NCBI RefSeq assembly: GCF_036346595.1
Contig: NZ_CP107834.1
Span: forward strand, 1,426,001 to 1,490,000
Source of the DNA: Streptomyces sp. NBC_00525
GTDB taxonomy: Bacteria; Actinomycetota; Actinomycetes; Streptomycetales; Streptomycetaceae
Direction: 5' to 3'
DNA length: 64,000 bases
Position 1 is the first letter of the stretch; each line of letters opens with the position of its first letter. The translations under genes were made by a program, and so were the position numbers. Shown one piece after another: positions 43,726-53,077 of this stretch. Below the pieces are notes generated by a model. The model was not told the origin of the DNA. It did no database searches and was given only the letters and a program-made list of their open reading frames with translations.

Positions 43726-44780
43726 CCGCGCTCCCAGAATGCAGGACCGACGGGCTCTTCGAAGTCGCCGAGCGCTTCGAGGTTGCCCTCGCTGTTCACG
43801 CCGATCCGCAGCTGCGGGAGGGCGTGACCGGCCGGACCGAAGATGACGCGGGCGCCGTCGGCAAGGTCGAAGGTGGACTGGTGGCACGGGCAGAGCACGT
43901 GGTGCGTCTGCTGCTCGTAGAGGCTGATCGGGCAGCCGACGTGGGTGCAGATCTTCGAGAAGGCCACGATGCCCTCGTGGGCCCACTCGCGCTCGCGCTT
44001 GTCCTTGATGTCGTCCGGCTCGATGCGGACGATCATCAGCGCGGCCTTGGCGATCTGCGTCTGGAAGTCGTGCGCGTCCTCCTCCAGGCCCTCGGGCATG
44101 GCGAAGGTGAGCGAACCGACGACGACGTCCTCGGGACGCAGCGGCTGCATGGTGTTCATGTTGACGAGCTGCTTGCCCTTGGCCCACAGGGTCTTGCGGA
44201 GCTTGTCCTCCGGCAGCGGACCCAGGTCGCGCAGCAGCACCACACCGGAGAGCGGCACCAGGGCCAGCGCGCCGAACATGGTGTTGCGGATCAGCTTGCG
44301 CCGGCCGAGCGCCGACTCACGGGCGCCGTCGGCGAAGTCGGACAGGACCTTCGCCTTGACCTCGGGAGAGGCCTCGATCGGGTGCCGGTCGTCGGCGACC
44401 TCGACGTCGGACATCAGGGTGCGCGCCCAGTGGACGGCACCGGCGCCGATCAGGAAGAGCGCCAGCCCCAGGGAAAGACCCAGGGAGAAGTTGAGCGCGC
44501 TCACGTGCCCGATCGGGAAGATGTAGACGATCTTGTCGACCGGGAAGATGACGTAGGAGGCGATGAACGCCACCGTCGCCAGCATGGACAACAGGAACAT
44601 CAGCGCGACGGTGCGCTCGGAGCGCTTCGCGGCCCGCTCGTCGATGTCCTGGATGCGCGGCCGGTGGGCCGGCAGTCCCGGATCGGCGAACGGGTCGTCG
44701 TGCGCCTTGGCCACCGCGTCGTGCGCGGCGTCGCCCTGCTCGTCGGGCAGGTTCTCTTCTGGAATCTCTTGGCTACTCAT
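43722..44780 (-). CDS. qcrA: Rieske iron-sulfur subunit QcrA
   Basis: A 352-residue Rieske protein with three transmembrane segments (about residues 58-80, 95-117 and 167-185), the actinobacterial form rather than the usual single anchor. The [2Fe-2S] ligands are C278 and H280 in CTHVGC and C297 and H300 in CPCHQS; C283 and C299 form the conserved disulfide. It passes electrons from menaquinol to the dihaem cytochrome QcrC. Overlaps both neighbours by ATGA, giving tight coupling. Confidence 0.97.
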   Translation of the reverse strand: MSSQEIPEENLPDEQGDAAHDAVAKAHDDPFADPGLPAHRPRIQDIDERAAKRSERTVALMFLLSMLATVAFIASYVIFPVDKIVYIFPIGHVSALNFSLGLSLGLALFLIGAGAVHWARTLMSDVEVADDRHPIEASPEVKAKVLSDFADGARESALGRRKLIRNTMFGALALVPLSGVVLLRDLGPLPEDKLRKTLWAKGKQLVNMNTMQPLRPEDVVVGSLTFAMPEGLEEDAHDFQTQIAKAALMIVRIEPDDIKDKREREWAHEGIVAFSKICTHVGCPISLYEQQTHHVLCPCHQSTFDLADGARVIFGPAGHALPQLRIGVNSEGNLEALGDFEEPVGPAFWERG

Positions 44781-45586
44781 GACTTCTTGGCCTTAGCGGT
44801 GTGGGCCGCGACCCAAACGGCGATTGCGATCAGACCACCCAGGCCGAAGATCCAGCCGAACAGACCCTCGCTGACCGGACCCAGACCACCGAGGCTGAGG
44901 CCGCCGGGGGATGCCGTGTCGGAGCTGTTGACGGTCTTGACGTAGGCGATGATGTCCCGCTTCTGCTTCCCGGGCATCGTCGAGTCGGGGAAGGACGGCA
45001 TGTTCTGCGGGCCGGTGACCATGGCCTCGTAGAGATGCTTCGGGCTCACGCCCTCCAGGTCCGGCGCGTACTTGCCGTCCGTCAGGGCCCCGCCCCGGCC
45101 GGTGAAGTTGTGGCACTGCGCGCAGTTGGTGCGGAAGAGCTCGCCACCCTTGGCGATGTCCGCACCCGCCGGGTCGACCTGGCTCTTGGTCGGGACGACC
45201 GGACCGGCGCCGAGCGACGCGACGTACGCCGCGAGCTGGTCGATCTCGGCCTGGCTGTAGATGACCTTCTTCTTGGGCACCTGGGCGCCCGGCTGCTGCG
45301 CGGGCATCCGGCCGGTGCCGACCTGGAAGTCCACGGCGGCGGAGCCCACGCCGACAAGCTGGGGCCCGTCGGTGGTCCCCTGACCGCCGGTCCCGTGGCA
45401 GCTGGCGCAACCGACGGAGTACAGCTTCTTGCCCTCTTCGATGGCGAGGGACTGGGCGGTGTCGTCGGCCTGTGCCTTGCTCGCGGGCGCAAACGCGGCG
45501 TACAGCCCCCCGGTGGCCGCCAGCGCGAGGAGTAGTACGACGACCGCCGCCAACGGATGGCGTCGTCGTGCGGAGAGCTTTTTCAC
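44777..45586 (-). CDS. qcrC: Dihaem cytochrome c subunit QcrC
   Basis: A 269-residue membrane-anchored cytochrome cc. An N-terminal signal anchor covers residues 10-32. Two haem-c motifs, C60-ASCH and C155-AQCH, lie in tandem cytochrome c domains. A C-terminal helix (GWIFGLGGLIAIAVWVAAH) anchors the protein. It transfers electrons directly to the CuA centre of the aa3 oxidase within the supercomplex, replacing a soluble cytochrome c. ctaE lies upstream with a 62-base gap. Confidence 0.97.
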   Translation of the reverse strand: MKKLSARRRHPLAAVVVLLLALAATGGLYAAFAPASKAQADDTAQSLAIEEGKKLYSVGCASCHGTGGQGTTDGPQLVGVGSAAVDFQVGTGRMPAQQPGAQVPKKKVIYSQAEIDQLAAYVASLGAGPVVPTKSQVDPAGADIAKGGELFRTNCAQCHNFTGRGGALTDGKYAPDLEGVSPKHLYEAMVTGPQNMPSFPDSTMPGKQKRDIIAYVKTVNSSDTASPGGLSLGGLGPVSEGLFGWIFGLGGLIAIAVWVAAHTAKAKKS

Positions 45587-45648
45587 GGATTACCCCGGTG
45601 TCAGGATCTTCTGCGTCGATGCTGGATGTGGTTCGGGCTCGGGCCCGG

Positions 45649-46260
45649 TTACTTGATCATGTAGATCGTGGCGAAGAGGCCGATCCACACGACATCGACG
45701 AAGTGCCAGTAATAGGACACGACGATGGCAGCGGTCGCCTGGTCATGGGTGAACCTCTTGGCCGCGTACGTCCTGCCCAGGACGAACAGGAAGGCGATGA
45801 GACCGCCTGTCACATGCAGACCGTGGAAGCCGGTGGTCAGGTAGAACACCGAGCCGTACGGGTCGGAGGACAGCGAGAGGCCGTCCTTCTTCACCAGCTC
45901 CGTGTACTCGAAGATCTGGCCTCCGATGAAGATCGAACCCATCACGAAAGTGATCACGAACCAGGCACGGAGCTTCTTCACATCGCCCCGCTCCGCGGCG
46001 AAGACGCCGAGCTGGCAGGTGAGTGAGGAGAGAACCAGGATCGTGGTGTTCGTCGCCGCGAACGGGAAGTTCAGGGCGGACGCCATTTCCTCCCAGTGCT
46101 CTGGTCCGGTCACCGATCGCAGGGTGAAGTACATCGCGAAGAGGGCCGCGAAGAACATCAGCTCGGAGCTCAACCAGATGATGGTTCCGACGCTGGTGAG
46201 GTTCGGTCGATTGACCGACGGGTGCGCGTGCCCGGTATCTACTGTCGTTGCTGTCGCCAC
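45649..46260 (-). CDS. ctaE: Cytochrome c oxidase subunit III CtaE
   Basis: A 203-residue subunit III with five predicted helices ([19 protein letters not shown] near residue 24, [18 protein letters not shown] near 140, [21 protein letters not shown] at the C terminus). The start GTG at 46260 begins [17 protein letters not shown], the usual N terminus. There is no ribosome binding site; a CATAAT hexamer ends six bases upstream, so the mRNA is probably leaderless. The longer in-frame extension is not protein-like. First gene of ctaE-qcrCAB. Confidence 0.95.
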   Translation of the reverse strand: MATATTVDTGHAHPSVNRPNLTSVGTIIWLSSELMFFAALFAMYFTLRSVTGPEHWEEMASALNFPFAATNTTILVLSSLTCQLGVFAAERGDVKKLRAWFVITFVMGSIFIGGQIFEYTELVKKDGLSLSSDPYGSVFYLTTGFHGLHVTGGLIAFLFVLGRTYAAKRFTHDQATAAIVVSYYWHFVDVVWIGLFATIYMIK

Positions 46261-46261
46261 G

Positions 46262-46276
46262 CCGACATTATGTCGG
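46262..46276. promoter_or_regulatory. Palindrome over the ctaE -10 box
   Basis: CCGACAT-T-ATGTCGG, a perfect palindrome with 7-bp arms, contains the CATAAT hexamer (minus strand) six bases before the ctaE GTG. Its place over the promoter suggests an operator for a repressor or activator in the gap shared with the divergent receiver-like gene. The rest of the 210-base gap shows only a TACGAT hexamer at 46394-46399 as a possible -10 for that gene. Confidence 0.55.
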
Positions 46277-46470
46277 TCGCTTATCCCGCCCTCACTCCGG
46301 GGGGTGCCGTTCGGTGTGTCAGGGGTGTGTGTCCTGCCCGAACGGCCCAGGGAAGCCGGGTACGAACCGGTGCTGACACGCTGTCGGTCGGAGTACGATC
46401 CGCGCATCGGAGGGTGCCCGTACGGCGGGTGCCCCGAGTGCCCCGAAGACACGGATGTCACGGAGGAACC

Positions 46471-46872
46471 ATGCAGCCGACCGCCACGGTCCTGGTCTAC
46501 AGCGACAACGCGCACACCCGTGAGCAGGTGAGGCTGGCAGCAGGGCGCAGGCCCGCCGCGGACGTGCCGCAGGTGCAGTTCCTGGAGTGCGCCACCCTGC
46601 CGGCCGTCCTGGAGGCCCTGGACCGCGGGGGCGTGGACGTCTGCGTGCTGGACGGCGAGACCGCCCCGGCGGGCGGCATGGGCGTCTGCCGGCAGATCAA
46701 GGACGAGATCTTCCGCTGCCCGCCGGTCCTGGTCCTCATCGGGCGCCCGCAGGACGCCTGGCTGGCCACCTGGAGCCGCGCGGACGCCGCTGTGACGCTG
46801 CCGGTGGAGCCGGTGGAGTTCGCCGACTCCCTGGCCTCCCTGCTGCGTTCCCGGCTCTCCGTGGGGGCCTGA
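46471..46872 (+). CDS. Degenerate receiver-domain protein
   Basis: A 133-residue protein with a CheY-like fold and nothing else. It starts at ATG 46471 after GGAGG. The strand-1 acidic pair is reduced to one Asp (VLVYSDNAH), the phosphoacceptor position is kept as D61 in [15 protein letters not shown], but the conserved lysine before proline is Leu (L110 in AVTLPVEP). Atypical phosphorylation or ligand control is therefore likely. No kinase is adjacent. It is divergent from ctaE, which suggests a link to respiration. Confidence 0.8.
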   Translation: MQPTATVLVYSDNAHTREQVRLAAGRRPAADVPQVQFLECATLPAVLEALDRGGVDVCVLDGETAPAGGMGVCRQIKDEIFRCPPVLVLIGRPQDAWLATWSRADAAVTLPVEPVEFADSLASLLRSRLSVGA

Positions 46873-46908
46873 GCCCCCTCCGCGTACGGTGCGGCGCGCC
46901 CCCGGTCG

Positions 46909-48165
46909 TCAGACGCGGGGGCGCAGCCGTGCCGCGCTCACCTTGTCGACCTTCGGCGCCGTGGTGTCGTTGTGCAGGGCGCTGCCCTGCTGCCACTTGG
47001 CCCAGGACAGGTTCCAGTCGCCGTAGCCGTTGTCGAAGGGCGTCATGGTCTCGCCGTCGCTGCCGACGACGCTGACGATGTCGCCCTTGCGCACGGTGTT
47101 GTAGAACCACTCGGCCTCGCCGGTGCTCATGCCCGTGCAGCCGTGGCTCACGTTGGCGTAGCCCTGCGAGCCGGTGGACCAGGGCGCCGCGTGCACGTAT
47201 TCGCCGCTCCAGGTCACCCGCGTGGCGTAGTAGACGTCGAGGTCGTACGAGTCCGGCGAGCCGGCCGCGATGCCGATGGACTCCCCGCGCATACGTACGA
47301 GGTACTCCTTCTCCAGTACAACCTTGACGCCGTTGCGCGTGTCGAAGCCCGGTTTGCCGGTGGTGACTGGAATGGTGTTGATCACTTCCCCGTTGCGGAG
47401 CACGGTCATGACGTGCTCGGCGGCGTCGGTGACGGCTTCGATGCGGTCGCCGGTGGTGATCTTCAGCGGCTTCGCGGGCGCCCCGTAGAGCGCGTTGGTC
47501 ACCTTGATGCCGGTGAGATTGCTGCTGACCTCGATGCTGGCCTTCGTCGGCCAGTACTCCTTGGGCCGGTAGTGCAGCGTCTTGTCGTCGACCCAGTACC
47601 AGGACCCGGTGACCGCGGGCGTGGAGCGCACCTTGAGGCCGCGCTCGACGGTGGCGCGGGAGGCGTTGTCGGTGACCGGGGCGCTGAGCGTGGCCGTGAG
47701 CGGCTGCCCGACGCCGTAGGTGCCCGCCCGGGGGCCGAAGGTGACCTTGAGGAACTTGGTGGCGCGTGCCGTGTCGAACGACATCGTGCGGGTGCCCGGG
47801 GCCCCGTCGTCGTCCTCCATGCGGACTTTGACGGTGTAACGGGTGCCTGCGGCCAGCGGAGCCGTCGAGTGCCAGCGGAGCCCGTCCGCGTCGAGTTCGC
47901 CCGCCAGATGGCGTCCTGCGGCGTCCACGGCCGTGACGTCGGTGATCCGTCCGTCGTCGGCGTCGACCCGGACCTCCAGCGGTTTGTCGGGGTCGACCTT
48001 CTTGCCGCCGTCCGGCGTGTTGAAGGAGATCTCGTCGGCCGCGTCGAACGGCTGGGCCGAGAGCGGGTGACCATCGGAATCCCCGCAGGCCGCCGCCCCG
48101 GCGACCAGAGTCGCGGCCAGCAGAGTGCAGCTCACTACGGGACGGATGCGCGGCGTGTGGTTCAT
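46909..48165 (-). CDS. L,D-transpeptidase lipoprotein (YkuD)
   Basis: A 418-residue exported lipoprotein with an N-terminal signal and lipobox-like VAGAAAC (Cys near residue 27). Residues 40-250 hold two Ig-like domains typical of mycobacterial and streptomycete LDTs. The YkuD catalytic domain follows (KTLHYRPKEYWP marks the Ig-domain end), with VSHGCTGMSTGEAEWFY containing nucleophile C343 and HAAPWSTGSQGYANVSHGC. It forms 3-3 crosslinks in peptidoglycan. It lies between the bc1 and oxidase gene groups, as an independent gene. Confidence 0.92.
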   Translation of the reverse strand: MNHTPRIRPVVSCTLLAATLVAGAAACGDSDGHPLSAQPFDAADEISFNTPDGGKKVDPDKPLEVRVDADDGRITDVTAVDAAGRHLAGELDADGLRWHSTAPLAAGTRYTVKVRMEDDDGAPGTRTMSFDTARATKFLKVTFGPRAGTYGVGQPLTATLSAPVTDNASRATVERGLKVRSTPAVTGSWYWVDDKTLHYRPKEYWPTKASIEVSSNLTGIKVTNALYGAPAKPLKITTGDRIEAVTDAAEHVMTVLRNGEVINTIPVTTGKPGFDTRNGVKVVLEKEYLVRMRGESIGIAAGSPDSYDLDVYYATRVTWSGEYVHAAPWSTGSQGYANVSHGCTGMSTGEAEWFYNTVRKGDIVSVVGSDGETMTPFDNGYGDWNLSWAKWQQGSALHNDTTAPKVDKVSAARLRPRV

Positions 48166-48215
48166 GAACTCACGCTAAGAACATTCGTCCGTTTCAGCGC
48201 GCGGGACGACTGCAA

Positions 48216-48257
48216 ACGGGGGGCCGACACTTCGCGGTGGAAGTGTCGGCCCCCCGT
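48216..48257 (-). terminator. Terminator of ctaCDF
   Basis: Perfect 17-bp stem (48216-48232 with 48241-48257) with an eight-base loop, 34 bases past the ctaF stop. Confidence 0.85.
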
Positions 48258-48290
48258 CAGGTGGAGCGGTGTGCTAACGGCCTCGCGGCC

Positions 48291-48689
48291 TCACTGGGTG
48301 CGGTTCTCACCGTGGTAGTACTCGAACACCCAGCCGAAGATGCTGATCAGGATGATCGGCATCGAGAAGAACATCAGCCACCAGCCGACGGCGATGCTCA
48401 GAAAGGCGAACGCGCCGCCGATCGCCAGCCCGAGCGGCTGCCAGCTGTGCGGGGAGAAGAACCCCACCTCGCCGGCCTCGTCGGCCACGTCGGCTTCCTT
48501 GTTGTCCTGCGCCATGGCGTCGACCCGCCGGGCCGTGAAGGCCAGGTAGAAGCCGACCATGATGCTCAGGCCGAACGCGAGGAACAGGGCGGTGGTACCG
48601 ACCGGCTCCTTCGACCAGACCCCGTACGTGATGGCCATGACCAGCATGAACACCGAGAGGCCGAGGAACATCTTGCCCTGGATCTTCAC
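48291..48689 (-). CDS. ctaF: Cytochrome c oxidase subunit IV CtaF
   Basis: A 132-residue small membrane subunit of the actinobacterial aa3 oxidase. Four hydrophobic helices are visible: [60 protein letters not shown] and [18 protein letters not shown]. The [12 protein letters not shown] segment is characteristic of the family. It starts at GTG 48689 overlapping the ctaD stop (GTGA), so the two are coupled. Confidence 0.95.
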   Translation of the reverse strand: MKIQGKMFLGLSVFMLVMAITYGVWSKEPVGTTALFLAFGLSIMVGFYLAFTARRVDAMAQDNKEADVADEAGEVGFFSPHSWQPLGLAIGGAFAFLSIAVGWWLMFFSMPIILISIFGWVFEYYHGENRTQ

Positions 48690-50422
48690 TTGCCCGCCTC
48701 CTTGCCGCCGGCGAGGGCCTTGTCGTCATCGGCGGCGTGGTCGAGCTGCTCCAGCGCGGTGATCTCCGGGTGGTGCAGGTCGAACGCCGGGGATTCCGAA
48801 CGGATGCGGGGCAGCGTGAGGAAGTTGTGCCGGGGCGGCGGGCAGGAGGTCGCCCACTCCAGCGAGCGGCCGTAGCCCCACGGGTCGTCGACCTCGATCT
48901 TCTTGCCGTACTTGGCGGTCTTCCAGATGTTGTAGAAGAACGGCAGGATCGACAGGCCGAGCAGGAACGAGGAGATCGTCGAGATCGTGTTCAGCGCGGT
49001 GAAGCCGTCGGCGGCCAGGTAGTCCGCGTAACGCCGCGGCATGCCCTCCGCGCCCAGCCAGTGCTGGACCAGGAACGTGCCGTGGAAGCCGATGAACAGC
49101 GTCCAGAAGGTGATCTTGCCGAGCCGCTCGTCCAGCATCTTGCCGGTGAACTTCGGCCACCAGAAGTGGAAACCGGAGAACATCGCGAACACCACGGTGC
49201 CGAAGACCACGTAGTGGAAGTGCGCCACCACGAAGTACGAGTCGGAGACGTGGAAGTCCATCGGCGGCGAGGCCAGGATGACACCGGTCAGACCACCGAA
49301 GGTGAAGGTGATCAGGAAGCCGATCGCCCAGAGCATCGGTGTCTCGAAGGACAACGAGCCCTTCCACATCGTTCCGATCCAGTTGAAGAACTTCACCCCG
49401 GTGGGTACCGCGATGAGGAACGTCATGAAGGAGAAGAACGGTAGGAGCACACCGCCGGTGACATACATGTGGTGGGCCCACACGGTCACCGAGAGGCCGG
49501 CGATGGAAATCGTCGCGGCCACCAGGCCGATGTATCCGAACATCGGCTTGCGGCTGAATACCGGGATGACTTCGGAAATGATTCCGAAGAACGGCAGGGC
49601 GATGATGTACACCTCTGGATGGCCGAAGAACCAGAAGAGGTGTTGCCACAGCAGCGCGCCGCCATTGGCCGCGTCGAAGATATGGGCACCGAACTTGCGG
49701 TCCGCCTCCAGGGCGAACAGCGCGGCCGCCAGGACCGGGAAGGCCAGCAGGACCAGCACACCGGTCAGCAGGACGTTCCAGGTGAAGATCGGCATGCGGA
49801 ACATCGTCATGCCGGGCGCGCGCATGCAGATGATCGTGGTGATGAAGTTGACCGAACCGAGGATCGTACCGAACCCGGAGAAGGTCAGGCCCATGATCCA
49901 CATGTCGGCGCCGACACCCGGCGAGCGGACGGCGTCCGAGAGCGGGGCGTAGGCGAACCAGCCGAAGTCGGCCGCACCCTGGGGGGTGAGGAACCCGGCC
50001 ACCGCGATGAGCGAGCCGAAGAGGTACAGCCAGTACGCGAACATGTTCAGCCGCGGGAACGCCACGTCGGGCGCGCCGATCTGCAGCGGCATGATCCAGT
50101 TGGCGAACCCGGCGAACAGCGGCGTCGCGAACATCAGCAGCATGATCGTGCCGTGCATCGTGAACGCCTGGTTGAACTGCTCGTTCGACATGATCTGCGT
50201 GCCCGGACGGGCCAGCTCGGCGCGCATGAAGAGCGCCATCAGACCGCCGATGCAGAAGAACGCGAACGAGGTGACCAGGTACATCGTGCCGATCGTCTTG
50301 TGGTCAGTGGTGGTCAGCCACTTGATGACGACGTTTCCCGGCTGCTTGCGCCGGACCGGCAGTTCGTCCTCGTACGAGTCGTCTGCTGGCGCGGCACCCT
50401 GGGGTTCGTTGAGGATGCTCAC
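48686..50422 (-). CDS. ctaD: Cytochrome c oxidase subunit I CtaD
   Basis: A 578-residue haem-copper oxidase subunit I with twelve helices. The low-spin haem ligand is in [15 protein letters not shown]; the CuB ligand and covalent Tyr region is [17 protein letters not shown]; further CuB histidines are in [11 protein letters not shown]; the haem a3 and low-spin ligands are in [13 protein letters not shown]. It reduces oxygen to water and pumps protons. The start GTG at 50422 overlaps the ctaC stop. The C-terminal extension ends with a charged [11 protein letters not shown] tail. Confidence 0.97.
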   Translation of the reverse strand: MSILNEPQGAAPADDSYEDELPVRRKQPGNVVIKWLTTTDHKTIGTMYLVTSFAFFCIGGLMALFMRAELARPGTQIMSNEQFNQAFTMHGTIMLLMFATPLFAGFANWIMPLQIGAPDVAFPRLNMFAYWLYLFGSLIAVAGFLTPQGAADFGWFAYAPLSDAVRSPGVGADMWIMGLTFSGFGTILGSVNFITTIICMRAPGMTMFRMPIFTWNVLLTGVLVLLAFPVLAAALFALEADRKFGAHIFDAANGGALLWQHLFWFFGHPEVYIIALPFFGIISEVIPVFSRKPMFGYIGLVAATISIAGLSVTVWAHHMYVTGGVLLPFFSFMTFLIAVPTGVKFFNWIGTMWKGSLSFETPMLWAIGFLITFTFGGLTGVILASPPMDFHVSDSYFVVAHFHYVVFGTVVFAMFSGFHFWWPKFTGKMLDERLGKITFWTLFIGFHGTFLVQHWLGAEGMPRRYADYLAADGFTALNTISTISSFLLGLSILPFFYNIWKTAKYGKKIEVDDPWGYGRSLEWATSCPPPRHNFLTLPRIRSESPAFDLHHPEITALEQLDHAADDDKALAGGKEAGK

Positions 50423-51381
50423 AGTTTGTTCGTCTCCGCATTCCTGGCCGGGTCAGTCTGCTCGATGCCGGCCGGCACGTAGCCCGTCTGACCCTTCTCC
50501 GCCAGCTCCTTGAGGTGCGCCTGGTAGCGCTCCGGGGAGACGACCTTGACGTTGAAGAGCATCCGGGAGTGGTCGACGCCGCAGAGCTCGGCGCACTTGC
50601 CCAGGAAGGTGCCCTCCTGGGTGGCGGTCACCTCGAAGGCGTTGGTGTGGCCCGGAATGACGTCCTGCTTCATGAGGAACGGCACCACCCAGAAGGAGTG
50701 GATGACGTCACGCGAAGTCAGGATGAAACGGACCTTCTCCCCCTTGGGCAGCCACAGGGTCGGGCCGGGGTTGCCCGTCTGGGGGTTCCGGTCTCCCGGA
50801 ATGCCGGCGTCGTACACGCCGTCGGCACCCTTGGGGAAGGCCTTCTGGAACCGGTCCGGAATGGCATCGAGTTCCTTGGGGACCTCGTTGCCCGTGGTGG
50901 CGGAGCCGTCCACGTCCTCGATGTAGTTGAAGGCCCAGCTCCACTGGTAGCCGACCACGTTGATGGTGTGGGCCGGCTTGTCGGAGAGCGAGAGGAGCTT
51001 CGTCTCGTCCCGTGCGGTGAAGTAGAACAACACCGAGACGATGATCAGGGGGACCACGGTGTACAGCGCCTCGATGGGCATGTTGTACCGGGTCTGCGGA
51101 GGTACCTCCACCTTGGTGCGGCTGCGCCGGTGGAAGATGACGCTCCACAGGATCAGACCCCAGACAAGCACGCCCGTGGCGAGCGCTGCCGCCCACGAGC
51201 CCTGCCAGAGGGAAAGAATCCGTGGGGCCTCTTCCGTTACCGGCGTAGGCATTCCAAGGCGGGGGAAGTCCTTGTACGTGCAACCGGTGGCGGTCGCCAG
51301 GATCAGGCCCGCAGTCAGCACCTGCGGCAGCTTCCGCCGCATCGGGCGCCGCGACGAGCGGTCGGAGCCGTTGGGACTCAC
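50419..51381 (-). CDS. ctaC: Cytochrome c oxidase subunit II CtaC
   Basis: A 320-residue subunit II from GTG 51381, preceded by GGGAAGG. An N-terminal signal ends near [11 protein letters not shown], where a cysteine might be lipid-modified, and two helices follow ([22 protein letters not shown] and [19 protein letters not shown]). The CuA domain has VVGYQWSW and [20 protein letters not shown], and the cluster C-x3-C-x3-H-x2-M is in [14 protein letters not shown]. An insertion between residues 150 and 200 is typical of actinobacteria and lies where the subunit meets QcrC. First gene of ctaCDF. Confidence 0.96.
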   Translation of the reverse strand: MSPNGSDRSSRRPMRRKLPQVLTAGLILATATGCTYKDFPRLGMPTPVTEEAPRILSLWQGSWAAALATGVLVWGLILWSVIFHRRSRTKVEVPPQTRYNMPIEALYTVVPLIIVSVLFYFTARDETKLLSLSDKPAHTINVVGYQWSWAFNYIEDVDGSATTGNEVPKELDAIPDRFQKAFPKGADGVYDAGIPGDRNPQTGNPGPTLWLPKGEKVRFILTSRDVIHSFWVVPFLMKQDVIPGHTNAFEVTATQEGTFLGKCAELCGVDHSRMLFNVKVVSPERYQAHLKELAEKGQTGYVPAGIEQTDPARNAETNKL

Positions 51382-51459
51382 GTAGCGCCTTCCCGAGAGT
51401 CTCGCCCGCACGGTCGGCGCGGCCGTGTCGCTGGTCGGTCGCCGGCCCTGTACGGGCAG

Positions 51460-51488
51460 GGGTTTGGATGTTTATGCGGACCAAACCC
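51460..51488. promoter_or_regulatory. Dyad operator candidate upstream of ctaC
   Basis: GGGTTTGG (51460-51467) and its exact complement CCAAACCC (51481-51488) are separated by 13 bases, so their centres are 21 bp apart, about two helical turns. A CATAAA hexamer (minus strand) sits between the arms and could be the ctaC -10. The rest of the 267-base gap to the divergent gene has no clear feature. Confidence 0.5.
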
Positions 51489-51648
51489 TACTGGACGCCA
51501 TTTGGGGTCGCGCGGGGAGGGTGCCCAACGCGCCGCCCGACTCCCCGAAGGGGTGGAATTCGCGCCTCCGACCGCCATCTGACGCCCCCTCTCCCGCCCC
51601 CGGCCCGGCCGGTCGTGGCCGGGGGCGGGGGCGGGCTAGCGTGGCCGG

Positions 51649-53040
51649 ATGCCCTACTTCGACGCGGCGTCCGCCGCCCCCCTGCATCCCGTCGCCCGCC
51701 AGGCCCTGCTTGCCGCGCTGGACGAGGGCTGGGCCGATCCGGCCCGGCTGTACCGCGAGGGGCGGCGCGCCCGGCTGCTGCTGGACGCCGCGCGGGAGGC
51801 GGCCGCGGAGGGCGTCGGCTGCCGCCCGGACGAGCTGACGTTCACTCCTTCGGGCACCCGCGCGGTGCACGCCGGAATTTCCGGGGCGCTCGCGGGACGT
51901 CGGCGTGTCGGCCGCCATCTGGTGGTGTCGGCGGTCGAACACTCGTCGGTGCTCCACTCCGCCGCGGACCATGAGGACCGGGGCGGCACGGTGAGCCGGG
52001 TGCCGGTGGAGCGGACCGGGGCGGTGGACGCGGGGACGTACGGGCAGGCGCTGCGCGAGGACACCGCGCTGGCCTGTCTGCAGTCGGCCAGCCACGAGGT
52101 CGGCACCGAGCAGCCGGTGGCCGACGTGGCCGCGCTCTGCCGGTCGGCCGGGGTGCCGCTGCTGGTGGACGCCGCCCAGTCGCTGGCCTGGGGGCCGGTA
52201 CCGGAGGGCTGGTCACTGCTGACGGGCAGCGCGCACAAGTGGGGCGGGCCGGCCGGGGTCGGGCTGCTCGCGGTGCGCAAGGGTGTCCGGTTCGCGCCCC
52301 GGGGGCCGTCCGACGAGCGGGAGTCGGGGCGGGCGCCGGGCTTCGAGAACCTGCCGGCGATCGTCGCGGCGGCCGCGTCGCTGCGGGCGGTGCGGGCGGA
52401 GGCGGCCGCCGAGTCGGTGCGGCTGCGGGCGCTGGTGGACCGGCTGCGGACCCGGGTGCCCGAACTGGTGCCCGATGTGGAGGTGGTCGGCGACCCGGTG
52501 CGGCGGCTGCCGCATCTGCTCACCTTCTCCTGTCTCTATGTCGACGGGGAGACACTGCTCCAGGAGCTGGACCGGGCCGGTTTCTCCGTGTCGTCCGGTT
52601 CGTCCTGCACCAGCAGCACGCTGACGCCGAGCCATGTGCTCAAGGCGATGGGGGTGCTCTCGGAGGGCAACGTGCGGGTCTCGCTGCCGGCGGGCACCTC
52701 GGAGGAGGACGTCGACCGCTTCCTGGCCGTGCTGCCGGGTCTGGTCGCCGGGGTGCGCGAGAAGCTGGCGGCGCCCGCGGCGGCCCCCTCCCCCGCCCCG
52801 GTCTCCGCGCCGGCCGACTCGCTGGTGCTCGACACACTGGGCAAGCGGTGCCCCGTTCCGGTGATCGAACTCGCAAAGGTGATCGGAGGGGTGCCCGTGG
52901 GCGCCACGGTGACCGTGCTCTCCGACGACGAGGCGGCCCGGCTCGACATCCCCGCCTGGTGCGCGATGCGGGAGCAGGAGTACGTGGGCGAGGAGCCGGC
53001 GGACCGGGGCGCGGCCCATGTGGTCCGCCGGCTCTCCTGA
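51649..53040 (+). CDS. Cysteine desulfurase fused to a TusA-like domain
   Basis: A 463-residue fusion. Residues 1-375 are a NifS/IscS-type class V PLP enzyme: the PLP lysine is in LLTGSAHKWGGPAGVG near 198, and the flexible active-site loop SVSSGSSCTSSTLTPSHVLKAMG near 317 carries the catalytic cysteine. Residues about 395-460 form a TusA/SirA domain, LVLDTLGKRCPVPVIELAKVI, with the sulfur-accepting cysteine, and DIPAWCAMREQEYV. The fusion would hand persulfide sulfur straight from the desulfurase to the carrier. The acceptor is unknown; tRNA thiolation or a cofactor pathway is possible. Divergent from ctaC. Confidence 0.9.
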   Translation: MPYFDAASAAPLHPVARQALLAALDEGWADPARLYREGRRARLLLDAAREAAAEGVGCRPDELTFTPSGTRAVHAGISGALAGRRRVGRHLVVSAVEHSSVLHSAADHEDRGGTVSRVPVERTGAVDAGTYGQALREDTALACLQSASHEVGTEQPVADVAALCRSAGVPLLVDAAQSLAWGPVPEGWSLLTGSAHKWGGPAGVGLLAVRKGVRFAPRGPSDERESGRAPGFENLPAIVAAAASLRAVRAEAAAESVRLRALVDRLRTRVPELVPDVEVVGDPVRRLPHLLTFSCLYVDGETLLQELDRAGFSVSSGSSCTSSTLTPSHVLKAMGVLSEGNVRVSLPAGTSEEDVDRFLAVLPGLVAGVREKLAAPAAAPSPAPVSAPADSLVLDTLGKRCPVPVIELAKVIGGVPVGATVTVLSDDEAARLDIPAWCAMREQEYVGEEPADRGAAHVVRRLS

Positions 53041-53043
53041 GAC

Positions 53044-53071
53044 GGTGCTCCGGGCCCGGTGCTCCGGGCCC
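53044..53071. repeat. Tandem 14-bp repeat in a convergent gap
   Basis: GGTGCTCCGGGCCC occurs twice back to back between the desulfurase and kinase stops. Each contains the palindrome CCGGGCCCGG when joined, so the pair can fold as a small bidirectional terminator. Confidence 0.4.
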
Positions 53072-53077
53072 GCCGCG

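Noticed and set aside
48216..48257. Shared sequence between this hairpin and the one after glkA (GACACTTCGCGG)
   Set aside because: Similarity is limited to 12 bases inside two GC-rich stems and has no positional logic; probably chance.
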